Shown one piece after another: positions 33,741-43,517 of a DNA stretch of 64,000 bases. Numbering within the stretch: position 1 is the first letter of the stretch; the number at the start of each line of letters is the position of its first letter. Under the pieces are notes generated by a model. The model saw only the letters and a list, made by a program, of their open reading frames with translations. It ran no database searches and had not been told where the DNA came from. This stretch comes from Anaerocolumna chitinilytica (GTDB taxonomy: Bacteria; Bacillota; Clostridia; Lachnospirales; Lachnospiraceae). The position numbers were made by a program, and so were the translations under genes. The stretch covers positions 2,484,001 through 2,548,000 of the forward strand of contig NZ_AP023368.1 in the NCBI RefSeq assembly GCF_014218355.1, in the 5' to 3' direction.

Positions 33741-34910
33741 ATGGTAAAAAAATTAACGAAAAAGCTCACTGGAGGAAAAGGAGTACTTCTTCTTGTACTG
33801 ATAACAGCAATGTTCCTGGTGAGCCAAGGGATTGTGAAAGCACAAACTGCTCAAATAGTGGATAAGACGACAGGTCAGACAGTGACAGAGATGAAGATTC
33901 ATACTTTGACCGCTGGTGATAAGGCGGATGTGGCAAAGGGGGAGAAATATGAGTTGAATTTATCTTCCGATGCCAAGGAGTTGGTTGTTCCGTTGAAAGC
34001 GGAGGATGCTGGTGTATTTCAGGTGCTTTTTAAAGATGAAACAGAGAACATTGATGTTGAGTTTTATAGTGATGCCGCTTGCACCACACCACTTGATTAT
34101 AATGAGTACAATGCCTATGGAATAATACCGAAAGCAGGAACCTACTATGTGAAATTCGTGAATTCTTATGGCGATTATGGTGCAGAGGATGTGGTAAACT
34201 TAAAGGCAGATTTTAGCTGCCAGCTCTATCCCGGTGCTGCAGAATTAAAGGCAGGTAAATGGCAGGCTGCCGGGGTGACGGATTATACAAAGCCCGTTTA
34301 TTTTAAAGTGTCCGTGAAGAAAGCAGTTCTGCTGTCGGTGGATTTTCAGGCTGAAAATACCAATTCGTATATTACCCTTTGTAACAGCAGTAAAAAAGCA
34401 CTTACAGAGGATATGACGGTTTCCGGTATAGAAGGTAAAAAAGCAATTGTAGTTAAGGCCGGAACATATTACCTGAAGGTAACCACCAATGCCTGGTGGG
34501 TACGGTTAAAGACGTCAGTTCAGAGTGTTTCGGACAGCAGTGGAAGTTCTAAGAGCAAAGCAACTGCTTTAAGTCTGGGGGCAGCCAAAGGCGGAGTTTT
34601 CTATCTTGACGATAAAACCAGTAAAAATGAATGGTTCAAATTCACCTTAACGAAACCTACAAAAGTAGATTTAGTGGTTAGCGGCAATGTTTCTGCCGGT
34701 TATATCAACTATGAACTTACCAGTTCCGCAATCGGCGGTAAGCTGACCGGATATTTAAGTGATGTGGGAGGTTCAGATAGGAAACAGCTGGTTTATTATG
34801 AAGATAAGAAATTGAAGGAATCACTGCCGGCCGGTACGTATTACATACGCCTATATAAGAATTCTGCAAAGTCTTGCGGGAATTATTATGTAAAAGCTGT
34901 TAAACGGTAA
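33741..34910 (+). CDS. Secreted protein with PPC-like repeats
   Basis: A 389-residue exported protein starting at ATG 33741 (or the ATG three bases earlier) behind GAAAGGAG. A Lys-rich start and a hydrophobic helix (GVLLLVLITAMFLVSQGI) form a signal peptide with likely cleavage after KAQ near residue 35. The mature part has three beta-sandwich units of the bacterial pre-peptidase C-terminal type, each ending in an AGTYY(V/L/I)(K/R) strand (KAGTYYVKFVNSYGDYG, KAGTYYLKV, PAGTYYIRLYKNSAKSCGN). There is no sortase motif or membrane anchor. It probably binds the wall or polysaccharide; no enzyme domain is seen. Confidence 0.75.
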   Translation: MVKKLTKKLTGGKGVLLLVLITAMFLVSQGIVKAQTAQIVDKTTGQTVTEMKIHTLTAGDKADVAKGEKYELNLSSDAKELVVPLKAEDAGVFQVLFKDETENIDVEFYSDAACTTPLDYNEYNAYGIIPKAGTYYVKFVNSYGDYGAEDVVNLKADFSCQLYPGAAELKAGKWQAAGVTDYTKPVYFKVSVKKAVLLSVDFQAENTNSYITLCNSSKKALTEDMTVSGIEGKKAIVVKAGTYYLKVTTNAWWVRLKTSVQSVSDSSGSSKSKATALSLGAAKGGVFYLDDKTSKNEWFKFTLTKPTKVDLVVSGNVSAGYINYELTSSAIGGKLTGYLSDVGGSDRKQLVYYEDKKLKESLPAGTYYIRLYKNSAKSCGNYYVKAVKR

Positions 34911-34952
34911 GTAAAATAATAAACTGACATAAGCCATAACATATTATTTTTC

Positions 34953-35015
34953 AAAGGAGCAGTTTGTTTCGCTGTAATGCGTTTGATACATTACAGCGAA
35001 GCAAACTGCTCCTTT
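34953..35015 (+). terminator. Very long hairpin after the secreted-protein gene
   Basis: Arms of 27 bases (34953-34979 and 34989-35015) pair completely with one G-U pair, around a nine-base loop. The stem contains AGCAGTTTG and its complement. There is no T run after it, so it is longer than, and different from, a standard intrinsic terminator; it may act as terminator and mRNA 3' end, or be a small inverted-repeat element. Confidence 0.65.
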
Positions 35016-35127
35016 AACGTTGTAATCCTTTTTAGGAATTTTAGATTTAATTAAGAAAGAGTGGCATACTAAAAAACAACAATAGGATACATATAATTAC
35101 ATAATAATCTAAAATATGATATTTTAA

Positions 35128-35156
35128 TTGACATTATTATACTTAAATGTTAATAT
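35128..35156 (+). promoter_or_regulatory. Sigma-A promoter of the LRR surface protein gene
   Basis: TTGACA (35128-35133), a 17-base spacer and TAATAT (35151-35156). It leaves a leader of about 85 bases ending in AGGAGG before the ATG at 35248. The match to consensus is very good, suggesting strong constitutive expression. Confidence 0.7.
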
Positions 35157-35247
35157 TTTCTATACTGTTTGCACAAATTGGAAGAGAGGAGGTATATTTA
35201 TATTAAGAAATTTCGTGCAAATTTAAAAAGAAAACCAGGAGGTATAA

Positions 35248-38200
35248 ATGCATAAGATTATTAAGAAAAGCTTAAGTTATTTATTGGTATTGATAATGGT
35301 AATAACAATTACTCCATTTACATCCCGTACAAATGTATTAGCGGAGGACCTGACTTATACAGATAATGATGGTAATGTATGGCAATATATGATTGACAAC
35401 AGTATGGGGATTGCTGTTAGCGGTGATACATATGCTGTAAAACCATACAAATCAGATACCGTTAAAGGGGATGTGACTATTCCAAGTACGATAAACGGAA
35501 AGAATGTAACATCCTTTTCTGGATTAAGTAGTTGTACACTAGTTACCAGTGTCACGATACCAAATACTATTGTTAATATTTCTTCCATGGCCTTTTGGGG
35601 ATGGTCCAGCCTTCATACAGTTAATTTTGAAAGCGGAAGCCAGGTAAAAGTAATTCAAAGGTATGCATTTGGTAACTGTGATAAATTAACTGACATTACA
35701 ATTCCAGCTTCTGTTCAGGAAATAGGTGTTTTATATACAAATCCTGAAAAGCTAACTGGATTTTATATCTTTGGTGGTTGTAAAAGCCTGGTGAATATTC
35801 AGGTTGAAGCTGGCAGTACGAATTTTAAATCAGTGGATGGGGTTTTATATAGTCTTGATGGGACAACCCTCTATACCTATCCGCCAGCTAAGCTTGGAAC
35901 ATCCTATGTAATTCCAGCTGATGTAACAACAGTCAACGAGGAAGCTTTTGATACTTGTTTAAATCTGACCGAGATATCATTTGAACCTGAATCGAAATTA
36001 ACAACTCTTGGTAATTATGCATTCGGCCATTCAAGATTTATTACTTCTATATCAGGCATTCCTGATACGGCAGTTAATTTTGGAAATTGGGTTTTTGGTG
36101 ATACCGGATGGCTGAAAACCAAAATAACTGATGATCATCCTTATTTGGTTATTAACGGTGTGCTTTTAAATGCATATTATGGTTTAACTGTACCGGCTAA
36201 TATAACTCTACCAAGTGATACAACTATAATAAATGATCAAATATTCTCTAATGCTAATTTTAGTGAAAATGTATATGTAAACGTAGCTATTCCAAATTCA
36301 GTTACAACGATAGGCAAAAATGCTTTTTATGGCTGTACTAACATATCTACTTTAAAGATTCCTGAAAGTGTTACGACAATCAAGGATACAGCCTTCGCTT
36401 ATATGAGTGCATTAAAATCCATTGCTATTCCAAATTCTGTTACTTCAATTGGTGAAAGTATTATTTCTAATGATACTTCTTTGGATTATATTTATACTGA
36501 TAATGATTTAATTAAAACTTCGCCACTTCATAATACATGGACTACCTTTCATTATACCTTTGAGCCTTTTGACAATTATGGCAAGGAGGCTTTAAATGGT
36601 GAAGTTTCTATAACTGGGAATGCAAAATTTGGCCAAACTATGTCAGCAGTAGTTAATAATATTACTAATTCTAATCCTGGTACAATTGCCTATAAATGGT
36701 ACAGAGTTAGTGGTGGTAATGAAACTGAAGTAAGCAATACAGGCAGTACTTACACTGTTACAGCAGATGATATTAACTGCCAGTTGAAGTTGAAAGTAAG
36801 TTCAGCAAATTACAGCGGGGCTTTAGAAGCAATAACAGATATTGTACAAAAAGCAGATTGCCCGCAGGTAAATGTACCGGTTTCAGGTACAGTTAATAAT
36901 AATGGAGCTAATAAGACCTTTACCTTTACTGGGGTTTCTGGAGTTACTTATGAGTATTCTTTAGACAATGGTTCTTCCTGGAGCGATGTGCCTGAGCTTA
37001 CAGGTACAACAGGTACAATAACTGTAGGAAACAATGCAGTTGAAATAGGGAAATTACAGGTCAGAGCAAAGGCAACTTCACTTTATAATGAAAGTCTATC
37101 TATATCAAATAACTCCCCTTTTACAGCTTCTTTAGAAGGCAGTGTAGAGATTTCAGGGACACCAAAATATAACCAGGTATTAATAGCCCATGTCACTGAT
37201 TATCAAAGCAATGCTGAACTAGTCTACGATTGGTATAGAAGTGGAAGCAGTACACCAATAAAAACCGGAAGCAGTAATGAATATACAATAACAGCTGCTG
37301 ATATAGGTAAAACAATATCCGTAAAGGTTAGCGCTGGTGGTTATACGGGAAAACTTGAAGATACTGTTGATTCTGCTGTAAGCAAGGCAGATGCAATAAT
37401 ATCGATTGCAACCGATAAAGAGACCTATCATAAAACCTATGGCGATGCGGATTTTTATTTAGAAGGTATAACCAATAATGTAGATGGAACGATTACGTAT
37501 AAATGCTCAGATTCAGGTCTTGTTATAGCGGCAGATGGAAAGGTTCATATTAATTCAGCAATAACCGGAAAGTATGTTGTAGAGATAGGGCTTGCAGAGA
37601 CAGATTACTATCATGCAGCGGAGAGTAAATATATCAGTATAACAGTTGGAAAAGCTTCAGCGGTTACTCTTAGCTTAAGTAATTTAAATCAGACTTCCAA
37701 TGCTATCCAGGCACCGAAAGTTACGATGGTTCCCTATAGCAAAACTTCTTATGATAAGATTAAAACAGAGTACGGTGCAATATCTGGCAGTGCTATTGTA
37801 TGGAGCAAGGAACTTCCGTCAACAGAAGGAACGTATAAGATTAGAGCTACTTTATTGAAGGATGAAGCAAACTTAGATCAAAATCTAGAACTTTCCATCG
37901 ATACTACTACAGGAGTGCAAGATTTTATAATTACGAAATATATAGCACCAGGCGGTGGTTCTAATGGTAATCCTTCTGATGGTAGTTCTTCCGGAAATCC
38001 CAGTAATGGAAGCGGCACAGGAAGTACAACCGTAAAAAATAATGATGGTTCAACTACACAAACAGATATCGTTAAAAATGCTGATGGTTCCGTATCAACA
38101 ACGGTAAGCACAATAAAACCCGATGGAAGTAAAACAGTAAAAGAAAATACAAGTGCAACCACAAAGAATGCAGATGGTTCCAGCAAAACAACAGAGAACA

Positions 38201-39402
38201 TAAAAGAGACCATAACAGCAGCAGATGGTACAACCTCTGTAATAACAACAACAGCAATTACAACTAAAAAAGCTGATGGCAGTTCTACCCAGCAATCAAT
38301 AATTGCGCTTGATTCTAGTACAGCAACGGCAGAAAAATCTATAAAAACAGATAAGGATGGCAATATTACATCATCCATAGCCACAATTACTCCAGGTACC
38401 TCTGAAGTTTCTAAAACAAATGGTAAGACTGTTGTAACTGTAGATATGCCACTTAGTATTTTGAATGCAGTTGCTGATATGGAGAACCCTACAAATGTTT
38501 CTATAAAGATAACATCAGATATTACGAAAACAGCATTAGCGGATAAAGGTACGAAAGCAGTCACCTTAACAATTAAAGTTCCATCCATTGAAAATGTAAA
38601 TGTAGATGGTGCCTATTTATCAAAGGATGTTGCAAGTTTGGCTGCGGGAAATAAGAAAGATCTGGAGCTTAACTTTGTAAACGGAAATGCTGCTGATTAC
38701 ACAGTAAAGATTTCGGCTGATTCTTTAGGGAAGTTAAGCAAAGATATGAATCTTGCACTCAATGTCTCAAGTTATAATGAGGTAGCGAAAGTGGATTCAA
38801 AATTTGCTGAAACACTTAAAGGAGCTTTAAGAACTGACACCGAAGTTCAGATTGTGAGTTTTTCAGATAATAAAGCACTTGGGGCAGCTATGACACTTTC
38901 CTATGATTTACCCCATGTTGAAAATATTAGTGCTGGAGATAAGGTATACATTTATAGATATAACAGCAAAACCAATAAATTAGAGGAAGTTGCTAATAAT
39001 GCCGTAATAGTAGGTAAAGATGGGACAGTTACAACATCTACAGTTAACGGTGGTGATTTTGTCGTTAGTACCGATAAACTTACAGGCAGCAAGATTACAA
39101 CTCTGGTTGATAAGGTATCTGTTAATACGACTGTGACAACAATGAAAACTGGCAATACTACAAATATGAAGGTATCTCTTCCTGCAGATATACAAAAAGT
39201 TACATCTTTCAACAAAAAGACTAATCCTGCAGGACAGGAAGAGGCACAGGTAATATACAAAGTAAGCGATGATAGTATCGCTCAGATTGACGCAAAAGGT
39301 AATGTGACAGCCATGAAACCGGGAAAAGTAGATATTACTGTGACAGTACAACTTGAAAGCGGAAAGAAAAAGATAATAAAAAAGACAATAGAAATTAAAT
39401 AA
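35248..39402 (+). CDS. BspA-type leucine-rich-repeat surface protein with Ig-like domains
   Basis: A 1384-residue exported protein starting at ATG 35248 behind CCAGGAGGTATAA. Signal peptide at about 1-32. LRR_5/BspA-type repeats from about 60 to 400 (SVTIPNTIVNISSMAFWGWS, VTTVNEEAFDTC, IPNSVTTIGKNAFYGC, IPESVTTIKDTAFAYM). Two Ig-like units follow near 445-545 and 625-705 (YKWYRVSGG...TVTADDI and YDWYRSGSS...TITAADIG), then a Gly/Ser-rich linker with NADGS(V/S).TT repeats (about 905-1030), and a bacterial Ig-like 2 domain at the end (AQIDAKGNVTAMKPGKVDI). There is no LPXTG or other anchor. Likely an adhesin or host/polymer-binding protein. Confidence 0.85.
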   Translation: MHKIIKKSLSYLLVLIMVITITPFTSRTNVLAEDLTYTDNDGNVWQYMIDNSMGIAVSGDTYAVKPYKSDTVKGDVTIPSTINGKNVTSFSGLSSCTLVTSVTIPNTIVNISSMAFWGWSSLHTVNFESGSQVKVIQRYAFGNCDKLTDITIPASVQEIGVLYTNPEKLTGFYIFGGCKSLVNIQVEAGSTNFKSVDGVLYSLDGTTLYTYPPAKLGTSYVIPADVTTVNEEAFDTCLNLTEISFEPESKLTTLGNYAFGHSRFITSISGIPDTAVNFGNWVFGDTGWLKTKITDDHPYLVINGVLLNAYYGLTVPANITLPSDTTIINDQIFSNANFSENVYVNVAIPNSVTTIGKNAFYGCTNISTLKIPESVTTIKDTAFAYMSALKSIAIPNSVTSIGESIISNDTSLDYIYTDNDLIKTSPLHNTWTTFHYTFEPFDNYGKEALNGEVSITGNAKFGQTMSAVVNNITNSNPGTIAYKWYRVSGGNETEVSNTGSTYTVTADDINCQLKLKVSSANYSGALEAITDIVQKADCPQVNVPVSGTVNNNGANKTFTFTGVSGVTYEYSLDNGSSWSDVPELTGTTGTITVGNNAVEIGKLQVRAKATSLYNESLSISNNSPFTASLEGSVEISGTPKYNQVLIAHVTDYQSNAELVYDWYRSGSSTPIKTGSSNEYTITAADIGKTISVKVSAGGYTGKLEDTVDSAVSKADAIISIATDKETYHKTYGDADFYLEGITNNVDGTITYKCSDSGLVIAADGKVHINSAITGKYVVEIGLAETDYYHAAESKYISITVGKASAVTLSLSNLNQTSNAIQAPKVTMVPYSKTSYDKIKTEYGAISGSAIVWSKELPSTEGTYKIRATLLKDEANLDQNLELSIDTTTGVQDFIITKYIAPGGGSNGNPSDGSSSGNPSNGSGTGSTTVKNNDGSTTQTDIVKNADGSVSTTVSTIKPDGSKTVKENTSATTKNADGSSKTTENIKETITAADGTTSVITTTAITTKKADGSSTQQSIIALDSSTATAEKSIKTDKDGNITSSIATITPGTSEVSKTNGKTVVTVDMPLSILNAVADMENPTNVSIKITSDITKTALADKGTKAVTLTIKVPSIENVNVDGAYLSKDVASLAAGNKKDLELNFVNGNAADYTVKISADSLGKLSKDMNLALNVSSYNEVAKVDSKFAETLKGALRTDTEVQIVSFSDNKALGAAMTLSYDLPHVENISAGDKVYIYRYNSKTNKLEEVANNAVIVGKDGTVTTSTVNGGDFVVSTDKLTGSKITTLVDKVSVNTTVTTMKTGNTTNMKVSLPADIQKVTSFNKKTNPAGQEEAQVIYKVSDDSIAQIDAKGNVTAMKPGKVDITVTVQLESGKKKIIKKTIEIK

Positions 39403-39417
39403 AGTTTATTTCAATTC

Positions 39418-39442
39418 CCAGCCGGTAAAAAGCCGGCTGGGG
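39418..39442 (+). terminator. Intrinsic terminator of the LRR surface protein gene
   Basis: CCCAGCCGG-TAAAAAG-CCGGCTGGG hairpin followed by GATTTATTCT, 15 bases after the stop. The nine-base GC-rich stem is strong; the T run is weak. Confidence 0.8.
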
Positions 39443-39661
39443 ATTTATTCTATACAAGATGCAAGGACCATAATCCTGTCGTTATGTGTATATGCGATAC
39501 TTTTGAAGAGTAACATATTAATTTTCTTGAGATTTTCCTCTGTTTCTGGTAAATTATGTTTAGGAGCAAGTAACAGTCCGGTTATATAGGCTAGTTAATT
39601 TCTAAACTATTAATATATATTACTGGAAAAATATTACTAAAATTAAAACGGAGGAAGCAGG

Positions 39662-40804
39662 ATGAAGTACAGACAATTGGGGAAAACAGAGCTATATGTC
39701 AGTGAAATCGGACTTGGAGCTGAGTGGCTGGAGCGTTACAGTGCAGAGGATGTAAAAGAAGTGGTTGAACACAGCAGAGCTCAGGGGATTAATATCATTG
39801 ACTGCTGGATGTCAGAGCCTAATGTACGTTCCAATATCGGAGCAGCTATTGCCGGACAAAGAGATTATTGGATTATACAAGGGCATATTGGTTCCACCTG
39901 GCAGGATGGACAATATGTACGTACACGTGAACTGGATAAGGTGAAGGAAGCATTTCAGGATTTACTGCACCGCCTGGGAACAGATTATATAGATCTTGGT
40001 ATGATTCACTTTGTGGATGAGATTGCTGAATTTAATACTATTATGGAAGGAGAATTTCTACAATATGTTAAGGATTTAAAGGAAGCAGGCACAATCCTTC
40101 ATATTGGTTTAAGTACACACAATCCGGATGTTGCGAAAGCGGCGGCCTTAAGCGGTATAATTGAGATGATCTTATTTAGCTTGAATCCGGCTTTTGATAT
40201 GCTTCCGGCAAGCGAGAATATTAATGATCTTTTTGCAGAACATTATAACGAGAGCTTGAAAGGTATTGCACCTGAAAGAGAAGAGCTTTACCGAATTTGT
40301 GAAAGTGAAAATGTTGGTATCACTGTTATGAAAGGTTATGCTGGCGGAAGATTATTCAGTGCACAAAATTCACCTTTTGGAGTTGCATTAACACCTGTCC
40401 AATGCCTCCATTATGCACTTACACGTCCGGCAGTAGCAAGTGTCCTTGTGGGATGCAGGACAACGGAAGAAGTTGATGCTGCCGTCGCGTATGAGGTGGC
40501 CACGGAGAATGAGAAGGATTACGCTTCTGTCTTGGCAAATGCACCTGCTCATGCATACTCAGGACAATGTACATATTGTGGTCACTGTGCACCATGTCCC
40601 TCTTACATCGATATTGCGATGGTAAATAAACTTTATGATTTAGCACTTATGCAGGAAGAAATTCCGTCTACTGTAAAAGCACATTATACCGGTTTATCAG
40701 CCAATGCATCGGATTGTATCAGCTGCAGGTCCTGTGAAGAGCGCTGTCCTTTTGGAGTTCCAATAGCAGAACGAATGTTGAAAGCCGCAGAATTGTTCAT
40801 GTAA
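39662..40804 (+). CDS. Aldo/keto reductase-like protein with ferredoxin domain, catalytic Tyr and Lys missing
   Basis: A 380-residue protein starting at ATG 39662 behind GGAGGAAGCAGG. Residues 1-280 have the aldo/keto reductase barrel pattern (RQLGKTELYVSEIGLGAEW, then DYIDLGMIHFVD). The C-terminus has two [4Fe-4S] motifs, CTYCGHCAPCP (near 303) and CISCRSCEERCP (near 353), as in the ferredoxin-fused family of anaerobes. In the usual tetrad, Asp (IIDCW) and His (MIHF) remain, but the Tyr is absent (DCWMSEPNV) and the Lys position reads QGHIG. It may act as an electron-transfer or altered redox enzyme; that is inference. Single gene with its own terminator. Confidence 0.85.
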   Translation: MKYRQLGKTELYVSEIGLGAEWLERYSAEDVKEVVEHSRAQGINIIDCWMSEPNVRSNIGAAIAGQRDYWIIQGHIGSTWQDGQYVRTRELDKVKEAFQDLLHRLGTDYIDLGMIHFVDEIAEFNTIMEGEFLQYVKDLKEAGTILHIGLSTHNPDVAKAAALSGIIEMILFSLNPAFDMLPASENINDLFAEHYNESLKGIAPEREELYRICESENVGITVMKGYAGGRLFSAQNSPFGVALTPVQCLHYALTRPAVASVLVGCRTTEEVDAAVAYEVATENEKDYASVLANAPAHAYSGQCTYCGHCAPCPSYIDIAMVNKLYDLALMQEEIPSTVKAHYTGLSANASDCISCRSCEERCPFGVPIAERMLKAAELFM

Positions 40805-40845
40805 ATTACAAAACTCCATCAATTAAATAACAAAACTCCATCAAA

Positions 40846-40898
40846 TAAAGTGCATCTTAAATTAGGTAAATAAATCCTTATTTAAGATGCACTTTTTA
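40846..40898 (+). terminator. Intrinsic terminator of the reductase gene
   Basis: AAAGTGCATCTTAAAT pairs with ATTTAAGATGCACTTT across a loop of about 20 bases and ends in a run of five T. Just before it, an 18-base motif (ACAAAACTCCATCAA.TAAA) is repeated twice in tandem. Confidence 0.8.
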
Positions 40899-40975
40899 TA
40901 TAAACCACTATTCAAAAAGTTGGAAAATGTGTTAAAATAGATTTATATAGGTAGTTTGAACTAATAGGAGACAAG

Positions 40976-42139
40976 ATGCGCAAGGAACAGCAGGATAATT
41001 CACAAGAAAATGATATACAAAGGGAATATTCAAAGATTGATAAAGATTGGCTTACTTTACATTATATGATATCAATAGCAACGGTTATTTTTGCTCTAAT
41101 CGTTGAATGTGTCATGAGTATCTTTATTGTAAATTCAGATTTACTTAATACAACGTTTCTAAAATACGTTATAAAGTTTATTGCTATACCAAGCGGTGTT
41201 AATTTTATTTGCATTGGAGCAGAAACTATTATAATGAAATCTAAAAAGATCTCACAATTAACTAAGATTTATATTGTCTCAATCGTATATGTTATTATCT
41301 GTTTCGTTTTATTTACAGTTCATGGTGCTTTTACCTCAAGCTATTACATAATCTCAGGAGCTATCATTTTGACGACGGTTTATGCCAGCTTTTATGTGAC
41401 CTTGGCAACAGCTATCTGCAGTATAGCCTTAATGAGCATTTCGGAATTATTTATTACATGGGATGTTGATAAGATTAGTATATTTCACAGCATCCTAAGG
41501 CTGAGTAATTTTCTTGTTACGCTCTTTATTCTTCTTGCCCTTTCAATCATATGTATGATTGTAATTCGTTATGAGAGAAAGAAGAATCTGGTGAGTATAC
41601 AACTTGAAAAGGAAAGAATCTTATTGCAGGAGCGTATCATAACCGACGAACTTACCGGAATATATAACCGGAAGGCATTACATGATGCCTTAAGCGACAT
41701 GGAAGACTATAACCAGCATGATGCCTTTATCTTAGCTATTATTGACATTGATAAATTCAAGATGATTAATGACAGATACGGTCATCAGATTGGCGACAAA
41801 TGTCTGGTGGAATTCGCCAAAGTCCTAAAGGAAAACAGCGGAAAAGCAATTCCGTTCCGGTATGGCGGGGATGAGTTCTGCCTGTTATTCCAAAATGCAG
41901 ATAGAAAAGAAGCATTACAGACCTGCGAACTAATTCAAAGTAAATTAAAATATCTGGATGCAGATGAAGACCTAAGAATTGAAATGACGGCTAGCTTTGG
42001 GCTGGCGGAATATAACGAGGATATTAATACTTCCGAATTATTTGTCCGTGCAGACCAGGCGTTATATCAGGGAAAGGTCCTGCGGGGCAGTATAAAGCTA
42101 TTCCAGGAGGAAGGAAGTAAAAATAATATCAATATTTAA
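40976..42139 (+). CDS. Membrane diguanylate cyclase (GGDEF)
   Basis: A 387-residue protein starting at ATG 40976 behind TAGGAGACAAG. Residues about 25-195 hold six hydrophobic helices (ATVIFALIVECVMSIFIV, ILLALSIICMIVIRYERKK). The C-terminal GGDEF domain (about 215-375) has ELTGIYNRKAL, DIDKFKMINDRYGHQIGD and an intact YGGDEF active site near residue 298, so it should make cyclic di-GMP. No RxxD inhibitory site was identified with certainty. It is monocistronic; a TTGGAA-N17-TTATAT promoter lies at 40920-40948. Confidence 0.9.
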   Translation: MRKEQQDNSQENDIQREYSKIDKDWLTLHYMISIATVIFALIVECVMSIFIVNSDLLNTTFLKYVIKFIAIPSGVNFICIGAETIIMKSKKISQLTKIYIVSIVYVIICFVLFTVHGAFTSSYYIISGAIILTTVYASFYVTLATAICSIALMSISELFITWDVDKISIFHSILRLSNFLVTLFILLALSIICMIVIRYERKKNLVSIQLEKERILLQERIITDELTGIYNRKALHDALSDMEDYNQHDAFILAIIDIDKFKMINDRYGHQIGDKCLVEFAKVLKENSGKAIPFRYGGDEFCLLFQNADRKEALQTCELIQSKLKYLDADEDLRIEMTASFGLAEYNEDINTSELFVRADQALYQGKVLRGSIKLFQEEGSKNNINI

Positions 42140-42151
42140 TTATATATGTTT

Positions 42152-42198
42152 AGCGGCAGCAAGAAATTAATAATAAGAATTTCAACTGCCGCTTTTTT
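42152..42198 (+). terminator. Intrinsic terminator of the diguanylate cyclase gene
   Basis: AGCGGCAG (42152-42159) pairs with CTGCCGCT (42186-42193), with an inner GAAATT/AATTTC stem, followed by six T. It also separates this gene from the convergent GH172 gene. Confidence 0.85.
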
Positions 42199-42249
42199 GA
42201 TTATGACCTTAAACCTTTAGAATGAAGTTGTTCAGCTGTGATAAAAATT

Positions 42250-43335
42250 CTATATGATTTCCAGGCAATTATTATCCGGCAGTTTGTTAAACTCAACCGT
42301 TGGCAGGACCTGATACCAATAGGCTACGGAAGCAATATCATCCTGCAGCGGAAGATACCTTCTTCCTGAGCGCCAGCCTAATGCTTGTATAGTAACTTTA
42401 AGATTTTCATCAAATCGAATAGGGTCGGTAATATGCCAGCGGTACATTCCGAATCTAGTCTGTGACTGATAAACTCCGTCAGGTTTAATCACTTGGTGAA
42501 GACCGGAATAAGGTGTTGTAAAAGGCTGATATTCATGGGTAAATGGATTTTCGAAATTATAGGAACCACAGAAATAATCCTCGGTTCCGGTACCGCAGAT
42601 GGTAGGAAACTCTTTATCATCATCCAGGTAGAATTTTATTTCTCCTTCGCCCCACCAACCGGTATTGTTGACGCCCCATGCCAGATAAGTACCTACATAC
42701 TGTCCTTGTCCCTTCACATGATCGAGTATTGTATATACTTCCTTGTAGGGCAGCGGATTTACCCTTCTGAACTGAGCATGAAAATAAGCGCAATTGGTGG
42801 GTATATCTGTTAGTACATAATTTATTTGGTAATACAGCACCATAGGATTTTCAGGGTCTATATTTGTGAGGGTAATACGGCAATGCTTTTTAAAAGGCAT
42901 TTCCCAATAGCAATTTAAGCCGCTTCCTGGATTGATGCAGACCGCTAATGAACTTAACTGAGCATATTTACCCCATCCATTAGCAAAAAAATCACCTACC
43001 GGACATTCTACCGATGGATATTCCTGTCCATCCCAATAAATCCGGAGGATACTAAAGCGCATGTTACCAGTTGGTGTCATCCAAATATGCTGGATGGCTC
43101 CCGGACCTTCAATATCTGCAACTTCATATACCTCACCTTGTTTGATTGATACGCAGGGAGAAACTTTCCAGCCTTGTCCCAGTTCTCTCGCTTCATAGGA
43201 TGCGAAGCCCTCCGTTGCCATACCGCCCTTGCCTTTCTCTCCTTTAAAATTCTCAGGGCTGATGGAACGGGTCTTGGCTGTAGACAGCCGGGAGAGATTA
43301 CCAAGATTCAGACCTAATCCGTTAAATTCACTCAT
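42250..43335 (-). CDS. GH172 (DUF2961) family glycoside hydrolase
   Basis: A 361-residue protein starting at 43335 behind GAGGAGGTCAATTTT (minus strand). It matches the DUF2961 family, now GH172, which includes difructose-dianhydride and alpha-fructofuranosidase/arabinofuranosidase enzymes: GPGAIQHIWMT, PVGDFFANGWG, a GEGEIKFYLDDD strand and GTGTEDYFCGSYN. The Glu residues in GEGEIKF and GTEDYF sit where the family's catalytic pair lies. It has no signal peptide, so it acts on imported oligosaccharides. It is divergent from an AraC regulator 182 bases away, which probably controls it. Confidence 0.85.
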   Translation of the reverse strand: MSEFNGLGLNLGNLSRLSTAKTRSISPENFKGEKGKGGMATEGFASYEARELGQGWKVSPCVSIKQGEVYEVADIEGPGAIQHIWMTPTGNMRFSILRIYWDGQEYPSVECPVGDFFANGWGKYAQLSSLAVCINPGSGLNCYWEMPFKKHCRITLTNIDPENPMVLYYQINYVLTDIPTNCAYFHAQFRRVNPLPYKEVYTILDHVKGQGQYVGTYLAWGVNNTGWWGEGEIKFYLDDDKEFPTICGTGTEDYFCGSYNFENPFTHEYQPFTTPYSGLHQVIKPDGVYQSQTRFGMYRWHITDPIRFDENLKVTIQALGWRSGRRYLPLQDDIASVAYWYQVLPTVEFNKLPDNNCLEII

Positions 43336-43517
43336 AAAATTGACCTCCTCATATGATATACCTACACATTACCTTGTTTTAAACATTTTGTATCTATCCT
43401 AGATTGACTTTCATTAAACATATATTGCTTATTTTACTGTCAGCCCGTACAATAAAAAGTATGAGATATTTTTATTAATGAAAAGTACTTAATGTTTTGG
43501 CAGTATGGAGGTTTTAC

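Noticed and set aside
37878..38588. Minus-strand frame inside the LRR protein gene
   Set aside because: Antisense of the repetitive Thr/Ser/Lys linker; no ribosome site.
35248..39402. Sortase-anchored protein
   Set aside because: No LPXTG-like motif, hydrophobic tail or SLH domain is present at the C-terminus.
40807..40848. Tandem repeat of ACAAAACTCCATCAA
   Set aside because: Only two units next to a terminator; too short to call an element or CRISPR.
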